Position numbers and translations under genes: made by a program. A stretch of DNA of 64,000 nt, taken from Mangrovihabitans endophyticus (GTDB lineage: Bacteria > Actinomycetota > Actinomycetes > Mycobacteriales > Micromonosporaceae). This document shows, in pieces, positions 16,590 to 24,708 of the stretch. Under the pieces are notes generated by a model that did no database searches, had not been told where the DNA came from, and saw nothing but the letters and a program-made list of their open reading frames with translations. The stretch spans positions 62,001-126,000 of the forward strand of contig NZ_BMMX01000015.1 in the NCBI RefSeq assembly GCF_014646155.1, in the 5' to 3' direction. The number at the start of each line of letters is the position of its first letter. Within the stretch, counting starts at the first letter, position 1.

Positions 16590-17783
16590 TCAGCAGGCGC
16601 CCGCACCGCCGTACCGCATGGTGCGGTCACTGAGCGGGTTCACGCCGTAGTACTCGCTGGCGGTCGCCTTGACGTTCATCTTGGCGTCCGGACCGTTGAT
16701 CAGCGAGACACTGCCGACGCGGGCGGCGTCCTCGCTGCCCGCCGGCGCGCCGGTACCCATGTCCGTGCACGGCTTCGTGGAGGAAGCGGCGACCTCACCG
16801 AACCACTGGATGAGGCCGGACTTGTCGTACTTGCCGCCCCACAGACCGCCGGGGAAGTATCCGATCCATTCCGAGTCGTACGCGATCCACCAGGCGCCGT
16901 TGAAGTACTGAACCCCGAAACGCTTCGAGACACCGGTGGGCAACGTGTCGCCCGGCTTGAAGGTGGTGCTGTACTGGACGAAACCGCAGCCGTTGTAGCA
17001 GGTCTCCTGACGATCCACCCAGTGGTAGACGAACAGGTGCGGGTCCTCGTCGCCGTTCACCGAACGGTCGACGTTCCAGCCCACCTCGACGATCTGCTTG
17101 CCGTCGGCCGACTGCACCGCGATCTCGGCGAGCGTGTGGTAGTCCTCCCGCGCCAGGAACGGCCTGCCGATCACCAGGTTCGCGTACGTCCCGTCGGACG
17201 GCGCGTATTGCGAACCCGAGGAGTAGAAGAAGTTGACCGAGGTGGCAGCGTTGGTGGTCGGCTCGTTGAGCAAACCGGACACCGGCGGGGCGGGCGGCTG
17301 GACCGTCGTCTTGGTCCGGCCCAGGGTGCCGAAGCGGGAGGTGTAGCCCTTCGGCGAGTACTCCGGCGCCGCGACGCGCGATCCGCTGGTGTCCGCGCGG
17401 GCCCCGTCGGCGCCGGCGGCGGCAACCGCCGCACTGCTGGCACCGGCGCGGGCGATCTTCATACGCCGCGGTCGGGCGCCCCACGGAAGCTTCGCCGGCG
17501 GCGTGGACTCCGCGGCGGCCGTCCCGTCCGCAGGCCCGTCGTCCACAGCCGACTCGTCCGCATCCGTCTCGTCGCGGGCCCTGTCCGCGGCCTTGTCGTC
17601 CACCGTCTTGTCGTCCACCGTCTTGTCGTCCACAGTGGCGGTGGTTCCGTCCGCAGTGGTGGCCGTCCTGGCCGACGCGGGAATCTCTTCCGCTCCGGCG
17701 TTGAAGGTCCAGGCGACACCCATGGAGCCGACTACGGCTACGGCAAGGCCGGCGGCGGTCAAGCCGCGGCGTGAGATCGACAC
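16590..17783 (-). CDS. secreted neprosin-like (DUF239) protein, putative glutamic peptidase
   Basis: 397 residues. An N-terminal export signal with twin Arg (SISRRGLTAAG) suggests possible Tat export. An acidic low-complexity pro-region follows, with VDDKT repeats at about 51-65, then a neprosin domain (about 145-397). Family-like stretches are VEVGWNVD, HLFVYHWVD, CYNGCGFVQ, GAWWIAYDSEWIGYFP and IQWFGEV. Neprosins are prolyl-type glutamic peptidases first known from pitcher plants; candidate catalytic acids here are E233, E305 and E330, but I cannot assign the pair by eye. GTG start with GAGGA upstream. It lies behind an ECF sigma operon on the same strand, with its own terminator. Confidence 0.82.
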   Translation of the reverse strand: MSISRRGLTAAGLAVAVVGSMGVAWTFNAGAEEIPASARTATTADGTTATVDDKTVDDKTVDDKAADRARDETDADESAVDDGPADGTAAAESTPPAKLPWGARPRRMKIARAGASSAAVAAAGADGARADTSGSRVAAPEYSPKGYTSRFGTLGRTKTTVQPPAPPVSGLLNEPTTNAATSVNFFYSSGSQYAPSDGTYANLVIGRPFLAREDYHTLAEIAVQSADGKQIVEVGWNVDRSVNGDEDPHLFVYHWVDRQETCYNGCGFVQYSTTFKPGDTLPTGVSKRFGVQYFNGAWWIAYDSEWIGYFPGGLWGGKYDKSGLIQWFGEVAASSTKPCTDMGTGAPAGSEDAARVGSVSLINGPDAKMNVKATASEYYGVNPLSDRTMRYGGAGAC

Positions 17784-18342
17784 GTGTCCGTCCTCGTTTT
17801 TTGGCTGGGGGGCGGAGGCGGTGGCGAGGGAACCTCCGGCACCGGTTCTCGGCGGCGCCGCTCACCATATAGCCATCTCATTGATGTGTGAGCCTGCTGA
17901 GCTGGTTTTCCGCCTTAACGGCTGAGCCGGTCGTACGAACTGGGGATACCGAGTCGAAATTGTTCGACAGAGCGTGCTAGATCGGTCGCTCTACGGCGAG
18001 GATGATCGCCGGGTCGAAAGAGGCTAAACGGTCTGAGCTTCTTTCAGATAAGCGGAGCAGAGCCTCCCCGGATCCGCGGTACTCATGCCTGCATTGCACG
18101 TTTATGCGCGACATCTCCGGGCAATCGACGGCGATTTTGCGCCCACGGAGTTCCCCCGGCGCATCAATGGTCCACAGTGGATGCGACAAAGCACCTGAAA
18201 CACACTTATGGCACTCCCAGCGGGCCGAGGTACGGCCGGGTCCCACCGTCGGCGCCGGTGCGGGCGGCGCGTGGGCGGTACGCGACGTTCCGACCTGTCT
18301 CAACCCATCCGTCCCATGCCTTTGACCTGCGGAAACATCGGT
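17784..18342. other. gene-poor intergenic stretch
   Basis: About 560 bp between the divergent neprosin-like and pseudokinase genes, with visibly lower GC than the flanks. An open minus-strand frame at 17977-18441 shows no family feature or ribosome site, and I do not call it. TGTCGAAC on the minus strand near 17964-17971 may be part of an ECF-type promoter for the neprosin gene. I see no RNA gene. Confidence 0.4.
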
Positions 18343-18370
18343 TTGACCGGGGGAGACACCGGCAAATAAT
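18343..18370 (+). promoter_or_regulatory. sigma-70-type promoter of the pseudokinase gene
   Basis: TTGACC (18343-18348), a 16-bp spacer and AATAAT (18365-18370): each hexamer matches consensus at 5 of 6 positions, which is rare in this GC-rich window. It gives a leader of about 90 nt before the ATG at 18469. Confidence 0.6.
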
Positions 18371-18468
18371 GAGGCGGAGCGGCCCGTCCACGGGCGATGG
18401 CGCGCCGAATTTCGCACGCAGGCGTCGCCGGGGGTCGACACCTATCGAGAAGGAAGGTACGGCCCGAG

Positions 18469-20034
18469 ATGCCAGACACGCCCGTCACGCGCGCCGCAAC
18501 CGGTGACGTGATCAGTGGCCGCTACCGACTCGTGGAGCCGGTTCCCGGCGGGTGGCTGGCGCACGACGAACTGCTCGACAAGCCGGTGACCGCGACGCCG
18601 ACCGGCAACGGCGCCGGCGTTGCCGAGCCGCTCGACGACCAGTTGCGCACGATGGGTGCCGCGCGCCAGGCCGCCGCCGTCCACCACCCGGGGGTGCTCG
18701 GCGTTCTGGACGTGGTCTGGCAGCCCGGCCGATCCTGGATCATCACCGAACACGTGCCCGCCCGGACGCTGCGTCAGGAGGTCGACGCCGCGGGTCGGCT
18801 GTCGTCCCGCCGGACGGCCGAGATCGGGCTGGCCGCGCTGCAAGCCCTGCGCGCGGCGCATGCCGCGGGCGTCCGGCACGGCCGGGTCTCCGCCGACGCC
18901 CTCATGCTCACCACGGACGGCCGGACGATGCTCACCGGGCTGGGCGTGACCGCCGACCAGGGCGCGACCGGCTCGGACGACCTGCGGTCGCTGGGCAGCA
19001 CGCTGCGCGACGCCGCCGCGAGCGTGCCGGCGACCGAGGCGGCCGGTGCACCACTCGGGCAGGCGATCGAGGTTCTCCGGGGGGCCGGCACGGCGACACC
19101 CACCGCCGAGACCGGCCCGGCCGGGCACGGCAACCCGACCGCTGAGGCCGACCCGGCCGAGGCAGCCGCGGAACGAGCCGCGGCGCTGTTGCGTATGGCC
19201 GTCGAGCAGCCGGAACCGAGAGCATCACCGGACACCGAGACGACCCCGCAGACCTCCGTCGTCGCGCGTGTCCCGGTGCCGTCGCCGCCGCCTCCTCCCG
19301 TGCCGCCGACAGCCCCCGAGGCGGGGCCGGCAGACGATCCGGGGACCAAGTCCGGCGTACGGGTGGCGGCCGGTCTCACGCTCGCGGCGCTTGCCGCCGT
19401 CGCCGCCGTGGCGGTGGCCACCCGGTCCGGCCGGGACGACGCGGACGCGCCGACACCGGTCGCCGCGGCCACCACCGCAGGGTCCGGCGCAGGATCCGGC
19501 ACGAGCGCGCCGGCGCCCGACACCACGGTGGTGGATCCGTCATGCCGTGCCGACCTGGCCGCGTCGGTGCGTCCCGCTTCGCAGCCTCAGCCGTACGCCC
19601 TTCCGGACGGCTGGTTGTGGCACACCGGAACGGACGGCTTGACCGTGGCCGTACCGCGCGGCTGGACCGAGGCCGTGTCGGGCACCCGCACCTGCTTCCG
19701 CGACCCGGACAGCAGCCGCACGCTCGTCGTGGACACCAGTGCCCGCCTGGTCGAGTCCCCGGTCGAGCACTGGCGGCAAGCCGAGGCCGCCGCGCTCGGC
19801 GACCAGACGTTGCCCGGCTATCGACGGCTCGACCTCGGACCGGTCGACGCCAAGGAGGGTGGCGCCGCGTGGGAGTACACATGGCGGCCGGACGGCGGCG
19901 CGGTGCGGCACGAGCGGCGATTGCTGCTGTCCCTCGGGTCCGGGCGGGCCTACCTGGTCGAGTGGTCCACCGCCGAGCCGGACTGGGCCGACTCGGAGCC
20001 GTTTCTGCGCCTCGTCATGGCGAGCCTGTCGTAA
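18469..20034 (+). CDS. membrane pseudokinase with extracellular domain
   Basis: 521 residues starting after AAGGAAGG. The N-terminal part (about 14-200) follows a Ser/Thr kinase fold: GRYRLVEPV start, ITEHVPARTL hinge and LQALRAAHAAGVRHG. The key residues are lost: the beta-3 Lys region is VTATP, the HRD loop is HGRVSADAL and DFG is TGLG, so catalysis is not expected. A Pro-rich linker, one transmembrane helix (about 297-317) and a secreted domain of about 160 residues (CRADLAAS...) follow. It is likely a signalling scaffold that binds partners inside and senses something outside. Convergent with the lipoprotein gene at 20051. Confidence 0.82.
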   Translation: MPDTPVTRAATGDVISGRYRLVEPVPGGWLAHDELLDKPVTATPTGNGAGVAEPLDDQLRTMGAARQAAAVHHPGVLGVLDVVWQPGRSWIITEHVPARTLRQEVDAAGRLSSRRTAEIGLAALQALRAAHAAGVRHGRVSADALMLTTDGRTMLTGLGVTADQGATGSDDLRSLGSTLRDAAASVPATEAAGAPLGQAIEVLRGAGTATPTAETGPAGHGNPTAEADPAEAAAERAAALLRMAVEQPEPRASPDTETTPQTSVVARVPVPSPPPPPVPPTAPEAGPADDPGTKSGVRVAAGLTLAALAAVAAVAVATRSGRDDADAPTPVAAATTAGSGAGSGTSAPAPDTTVVDPSCRADLAASVRPASQPQPYALPDGWLWHTGTDGLTVAVPRGWTEAVSGTRTCFRDPDSSRTLVVDTSARLVESPVEHWRQAEAAALGDQTLPGYRRLDLGPVDAKEGGAAWEYTWRPDGGAVRHERRLLLSLGSGRAYLVEWSTAEPDWADSEPFLRLVMASLS

Positions 20035-20050
20035 CTCGCGGGCGCTGCGA

Positions 20051-20629
20051 TCAGTTCGGGCGGACGACGCCGGACTTCCCGCTGTACGGGTGACGGGAGC
20101 CGTCCCACTGGTGACCCGCGTTCGGAGCGTCCAGCCACACCACGTACGGCGCTCCGGACTGCAGGCCGGCGATCGTGGCAGTCACCGTGCACCCGGTGCC
20201 GGGGGTGACATCCTGCCAGGTGTAGTCGGGCTGGGCGCCGGAGATCAACCGTTGCGGGATGGCGGCGACGCGGTACGACGTGGCGGTGGCCTGCCGCGGC
20301 CAGCTTATCGTCAGCGACCCGGTGCCGGTCGTCACGGTCAGCGGGATCTCCACCGGGTCGACCGTCCACTGTGTTGCCGGGCACGGATCGCCGCTGGGTG
20401 TGGCGAGGAACGAGACCGACGGAAGCACCGGCGGCCGGGTGCCGGTATAGGTCACCACCGGGCTGGGCGTCGCGGACCCGGAGGCGAGCACCATCCATCC
20501 GGATCCGCCCGGACCGGGCGCCGCGGACGGGGTCGCGGTGGGTGTGGCGCTCGCGCCGAGCCCGCCGCAGCCGCCGAGAGCCGCCGCAGCCGCGACAAGC
20601 AGCGCGCCACTCACCGTCCGGAACCGCAT
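20051..20629 (-). CDS. secreted lipoprotein, fibronectin-III-like
   Basis: 192 residues from the ATG preceded by GGGAGG. Signal peptide with lipobox (ALGGC, Cys near residue 20), a Thr/Pro/Ala-rich linker, then a beta-sandwich-like domain resembling fibronectin type III (segments such as ISWPRQATATSYRVAAIP and GLQSGAPYVVWLDA). Probably an exported surface protein of unknown role. The open frame extends 28 codons further upstream into a tandem repeat, which I consider non-coding. Confidence 0.7.
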   Translation of the reverse strand: MRFRTVSGALLVAAAAALGGCGGLGASATPTATPSAAPGPGGSGWMVLASGSATPSPVVTYTGTRPPVLPSVSFLATPSGDPCPATQWTVDPVEIPLTVTTGTGSLTISWPRQATATSYRVAAIPQRLISGAQPDYTWQDVTPGTGCTVTATIAGLQSGAPYVVWLDAPNAGHQWDGSRHPYSGKSGVVRPN

Positions 20630-20680
20630 GCGCCTCCCGTCGTCGTGCCGTCGGTAGGCCGATCGGCCACCGCGCCCGGA

Positions 20681-20756
20681 ATCTGAGCCACCCGCAATCC
20701 GAGCCACCCGCAATCCGAGCCACCCGGAATCCGAGCCGCCCAGGATCTGAGCCGCC
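20681..20756. repeat. 16-bp tandem repeat, about 4.75 copies
   Basis: Units at 20681, 20697, 20713, 20729 and 20745 (partial) follow the consensus ATCYGAGCCRCCCGSA. The array sits between two minus-strand genes, about 50 bp upstream of the lipoprotein start. It may vary in copy number among strains and could affect transcription of that gene. Confidence 0.8.
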
Positions 20757-20797
20757 GCTTGTTACGGGCCGCTGCTTGTTCCGGGCGGTGTCGCTGG

Positions 20798-21265
20798 TCA
20801 GCGGTACAGCCGGTGACCGGCCATGTCGAGGGCCCCGTCGTCGACCCGGGTGGCCGGGGTGGTCAGGCCGGAGTCGTCGCGCAGCACGATGCGGTTGCTG
20901 TCCACGCGATAGGTGCCCCGCGCGATCTGGTCGCGGCCGGCCACCCGGCATTCGTACGTCTCGTCGGCTCGCAGATGCAGCCGCACCGCGTGGTCGGCGC
21001 TCTCCCATCGGCCGACCAGGGAGTGCTGAACACTCACGGCGGACGCGTAGGTGAACCGTTCCGGGGCGGTTCCGCGCGCGTCGCCGGCCGCCAACGCGAG
21101 CAGCGATGCGGTGCCGAGGATGGTGGCGTCGATACGCGGACCGAGGTACGTCGGCAATGGGGGCTCCCGGGGACGCTCTGGCGTAGGCCCTGGGTATCGG
21201 CGGGTGCGGCGTGCGGCGAAGTGATTTCCGGGGAGCAGACGAGTTGCGGAACCGACCAAATTCAT
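20798..21265 (-). CDS. small Atu4866-like domain protein
   Basis: 155 residues from ATG 21265. The C-terminal 75 residues resemble the Atu4866 beta-barrel family: SLVGRWES, then ARGTYRVDSNRIVLRDDSG, and a closing DGALDMAGHRLYR. A hydrophobic stretch (ATILGTASLLALAAGD) lies before it and may be a signal peptide. An alternative start is TTG at 21157, with GGGAG upstream, giving 119 residues; this would avoid overlap with the divergent GH76 promoter. Function is unknown. Confidence 0.62.
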   Translation of the reverse strand: MNLVGSATRLLPGNHFAARRTRRYPGPTPERPREPPLPTYLGPRIDATILGTASLLALAAGDARGTAPERFTYASAVSVQHSLVGRWESADHAVRLHLRADETYECRVAGRDQIARGTYRVDSNRIVLRDDSGLTTPATRVDDGALDMAGHRLYR

Positions 21266-21299
21266 TGACGAACTGCGATGAGTTTGATCTGTTAACAGG

Positions 21300-22766
21300 G
21301 TGTTCATTTCCGCCGCACGCCCCTCCGGTCTCCGCCGCACCGCCGGTCGGGTTCTGCTCGTGAGCGCCCTGGCGCTCGGCACGCCGGCATTTGCCGGCCC
21401 GGCCGCAGCGGCCACCACCATCTGCAACCGCTACTGCGACGGGCGTGACCCGGCGCTCGCCGGAGGCGACCGGCAACCGGTCGCGACCACGCTGTACGGG
21501 CGCCGCTTCGCGATGCATGTCGACGACACCTCGGCGATGGCCTGGGCGACGGTCGACGACGGCCAACCCGGCGACGAGGTGTGGCTGGACCGTTCCTTCG
21601 ACGGCGGCCGGACCTGGGCGGACGGCAGCCGGCTCGGCGACACCGCGATTCCGTCCGGCGCGGGCGGCTGGCGCACCTCGATGTTCAACGTCGACGACTG
21701 GAACGCCCGCGGCGTCGGCGCGCTCCGTGCCTGCGGCAAGGCCGGGGATCGCCCGGAGATCGTCTGCACGGCCTGGGCACGCAGCACGTGGAACGCCTGG
21801 GACCTGCGCACCGCCGCGGCGACCGCGCTGATGATGCGCTACGACCGCGGCACCGGGCTGTTCGGCGGCACCGGCTGGTGGACCAGCGCCAACGCCCTCA
21901 CCAGCATCATCGACAACATTCGGCGCAGCGGCATGCACAGTTACGAGTACGCCGTCGCGCAGACCTACGACCGCAACGTGGGCGCCCGCCTCGGGCAGTT
22001 CCGCAACGAGTTCCTGGACGACACCGGCTGGTGGGGCCTGGCGTGGATCGCGGCCTATGACCTGACCGGTGACAGCCGCTATCTGGACACCGCCCGCGCG
22101 GACGCCGACCACATGTACGCGTACTGGGACACCCGGTGCGGTGGTGGCGTCTATTGGAAGACCGATCGGGCGGGCAAGAACGCCATCGAAAACAGCCTGT
22201 ACATCCAGCTCAACGCGGAGCTTTCGGTACGCCTGGGCGGCAACGCCACCTACCGGCAACGCGCCCAGGCGGGCTGGGACTGGTTCCGTGGCACCGGCAT
22301 GCTCAATTCCGGTGACCTGGTGAACGACGGCATCGACATGAACAGTTGCCGCAACAACGGCGACGTGACGTGGACGTACAACCAGGGTGTGCTGATCAAC
22401 GCGCTGGTCCAGCTCAACCGGCTCACCGGCGACGCGAGCACGCTCGCCACCGCGCGGCGGATCGCCGACGCCATGGTGCACAGCTCCTACCTCTCCCCCG
22501 GCGGGATTCTGCGCGAGCCGAACGAGAGCGACAGTTGCACCGGCGACGGCGCGTCGTTCAAGGGCGCGGCGATCCGCGGGCTGGGCGTGCTCAACACCGC
22601 GGTCGGCGGTGCCTACGACGACTACCTGCGGCGGCAGGCCGACAGCAACGTCGCGCACAACCGGGATGCGCTGGACGCGTACGGCAGCCATTGGGCCGGC
22701 CCGATGGTGCCGACCGCGCACGGGTGCCAGCACAGCGTCCTGGATCTGCTCAACGCGGTACCCTGA
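21300..22766 (+). CDS. secreted GH76 alpha-1,6-mannanase-like hydrolase
   Basis: 488 residues, GTG start without a clear Shine-Dalgarno site. An Arg-rich N-terminus and Ala-rich signal peptide (about 1-38) lead to a domain with RSTWNAWDLRTAAATALMMR, the paired catalytic aspartates D240-D241 in FLDDTGWWGLAW, and VTWTYNQGVLINAL. These are marks of family GH76, an (alpha/alpha)6 fold whose bacterial members cleave alpha-1,6-mannan. About 90 extra residues precede the catalytic domain. Possible roles are remodelling of mannosylated surface polymers or feeding on fungal mannan. Confidence 0.87.
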   Translation: MFISAARPSGLRRTAGRVLLVSALALGTPAFAGPAAAATTICNRYCDGRDPALAGGDRQPVATTLYGRRFAMHVDDTSAMAWATVDDGQPGDEVWLDRSFDGGRTWADGSRLGDTAIPSGAGGWRTSMFNVDDWNARGVGALRACGKAGDRPEIVCTAWARSTWNAWDLRTAAATALMMRYDRGTGLFGGTGWWTSANALTSIIDNIRRSGMHSYEYAVAQTYDRNVGARLGQFRNEFLDDTGWWGLAWIAAYDLTGDSRYLDTARADADHMYAYWDTRCGGGVYWKTDRAGKNAIENSLYIQLNAELSVRLGGNATYRQRAQAGWDWFRGTGMLNSGDLVNDGIDMNSCRNNGDVTWTYNQGVLINALVQLNRLTGDASTLATARRIADAMVHSSYLSPGGILREPNESDSCTGDGASFKGAAIRGLGVLNTAVGGAYDDYLRRQADSNVAHNRDALDAYGSHWAGPMVPTAHGCQHSVLDLLNAVP

Positions 22767-22806
22767 CGCAGCTCACGTCGGTGCGCGCACGACCGATAGT
22801 CCAAGC

Positions 22807-24708
22807 GTGCACCGGGAGTTCTGGAATAGCTGGCCACTGCGCCTGACCGCCGCGCTGGCCGCGGTCAGCGTGGCGGTGTTCGGCGTCAACCTCGCCGGTG
22901 GCCCGGTCGTGCCCGGCCCGCTGGTCTGGCTTCCGGTCCCACTGGGTGCCGCGTTGGGCGCGATGCTCGCGATGCGCGCCTCCGCGGCCCCGGCCGCGCG
23001 GTCCTTCTGGCGCTTCACCGCGGCCGGCATGACCGGCGTGACGGTCTCGCTGACGCTGCGGCTGATCGACACGCTCATCCCCGGTACCACCCTCGATCCC
23101 GTGGCGGACGCCCTGCACGGGGCGTCCGCGCTGCTGCTGAGCTGGCCGCTGCTGCGGTTGCCGCTGGGCCTGCGCAACCGCTCGGAGCGGATCGCGCTGT
23201 GGCTGGACGTCGCCGTGCTGACCATCGCCGCAGCCGTCTTCCTGTGGCACTTCGCCGGGCACCGGGCGGTGCATCCGAGCACCGGCGGCGTCGCCTCCGC
23301 CGCCGCCATCATGGCCGCCGGCCTGGCGGGCGTCTTTCTCGCCGCCAAGGCCGCCCTCTCCGGCCGTCAGGCGGTCCCTCCGCGCGCGCTGTACATGAAC
23401 TGCGTCGCGGCCACCGTCGGCGGCCTCGGGTCGGGCATCGGCATCCTGCTGTCCACCCGCTCCGGCGCGGACTCCCTGGAGATCGTCAACCCGATCGCCT
23501 CTCTCGCCATCGCGCTGTCCGCACGTTTCCAGTCCGTGGACCGCACCCGCAGCGCCGACGCCGCGCCGCGCCGCCGGTACAGCATCGTGCCGTACGCCGC
23601 CGCCGGCGCCGTGGCCGTGCTGCTGGTCTGGACCAGCGTCCGCGATTCGCCCGACCACACTCTGGTGACGGCGGCGGCCGTCGTGCTCATCGGCCTGGTG
23701 GTGGTCCGGCAGCTCGTCGCGTTCCGGGAGAACGCCGTGCTGCTGGACCGGATCGCCGCCCAAGAGCAGCGGTTTCGCCTGCTGGTGCAGAACGCGGCCG
23801 AGATCGTGAGCATCACCGAGCCGGACGGCACCATGCGGTACTGCAGTCCGGCCGTCGCGACGGTGCTGGGCCGGCAGCCGGAGGAGGTGGTCGGCACGGA
23901 CGTCAGCCGGCTCGTGCACGTCGAGGACCTGCCGGCCTTCCGCGCCGCCGTCGAACTGGTGATGCAGACGCCGGGGGCGTCGACGACATTCCAGGTGCGC
24001 TTCGCACACGCCGACACGTCGTGGCGCTGGCTGGAGCTGACCACGTCGAACCTGCTGCACGAGCCGAGCATCGGCGGGCGGGTGACCAACGCCCGCGATG
24101 TCACCGAGACCCGCCGCATTCAGGCGAGACTCAGCCACGAAGCGACCCACGACGCGCTGACCGGGCTGGCCAACCGAGCACTGTTCGCGCGATGCGTGGA
24201 GCGCAGCATCGGTGACCCCCGGCCCGGCCACCACCTCAGCGTCGCCCTGGTGGACCTGGACGACTTCAAGGTGGTCAACGACACTCGCGGCCATGCCGCC
24301 GGGGACGCACTGCTGGTCGCGGTGGCCGAGCGGATGCGCCGGTCGGTGCGCTCCGGGGACACGGTCGCGCGGCTCGGCGGGGACGAGTTCGCCATTCTGT
24401 TCGACGGGCTGGCCCCGGAGGGCGTGGACCGGGTGTTGCACCGCATCGTGGAATCCCTGCTCGTGCCGGTCGAGGTGGAGGACGAGCTGCTCAGCGTGCG
24501 AGCCAGCTTCGGCGTCGCGGACGGGCAGCCCGGCGAGGACGCCGCCGGGCTGATGCACCGGGCGGACATGGCCATGTACGCGGCGAAGCGACGCGACGGC
24601 GGCGGATTCCTGCGGTACGCGCCGGACATGGCGGAACTCGGATCACCGCTCCGCCCGGCCGTTGACCGCGGTGTGCCGCCGTCGTTCACCGAAGGGGACT
24701 CACTGTGA
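22807..24708 (+). CDS. membrane PAS-GGDEF diguanylate cyclase
   Basis: 633 residues from GTG 22807. The N-terminal 300 residues hold about 9-10 transmembrane helices in a non-standard sensor, followed by a PAS domain (about 320-440; FRLLVQNAAEIVSITEPDG) and a GGDEF domain. The active-site GGDEF (524-528) is intact, and an RxxD inhibitory site (RSGD, 515-518) sits five residues before it, so it should make c-di-GMP with product feedback. It overlaps the next gene by 4 bp (GTGA); the two proteins share the same sensor-PAS-GGDEF layout and look like a tandem duplication. Confidence 0.92.
   Translation: MHREFWNSWPLRLTAALAAVSVAVFGVNLAGGPVVPGPLVWLPVPLGAALGAMLAMRASAAPAARSFWRFTAAGMTGVTVSLTLRLIDTLIPGTTLDPVADALHGASALLLSWPLLRLPLGLRNRSERIALWLDVAVLTIAAAVFLWHFAGHRAVHPSTGGVASAAAIMAAGLAGVFLAAKAALSGRQAVPPRALYMNCVAATVGGLGSGIGILLSTRSGADSLEIVNPIASLAIALSARFQSVDRTRSADAAPRRRYSIVPYAAAGAVAVLLVWTSVRDSPDHTLVTAAAVVLIGLVVVRQLVAFRENAVLLDRIAAQEQRFRLLVQNAAEIVSITEPDGTMRYCSPAVATVLGRQPEEVVGTDVSRLVHVEDLPAFRAAVELVMQTPGASTTFQVRFAHADTSWRWLELTTSNLLHEPSIGGRVTNARDVTETRRIQARLSHEATHDALTGLANRALFARCVERSIGDPRPGHHLSVALVDLDDFKVVNDTRGHAAGDALLVAVAERMRRSVRSGDTVARLGGDEFAILFDGLAPEGVDRVLHRIVESLLVPVEVEDELLSVRASFGVADGQPGEDAAGLMHRADMAMYAAKRRDGGGFLRYAPDMAELGSPLRPAVDRGVPPSFTEGDSL

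Noticed and set aside
17977-18441. Possible 154-codon minus-strand gene between the neprosin-like and pseudokinase genes
   Set aside because: No ribosome site, no recognisable features, and the region carries the pseudokinase promoter on the other strand.
20681-20756. CRISPR-like array
   Set aside because: Units are 16 bp and directly adjacent, with no spacers and no cas genes.
19950-22733. Very long minus-strand open frame (over 900 codons) opposite GH76
   Set aside because: It is antisense to GH76 and crosses the pseudokinase end, the lipoprotein gene and the tandem repeat; the translation is low-complexity Arg/Gly/Ala without domains.
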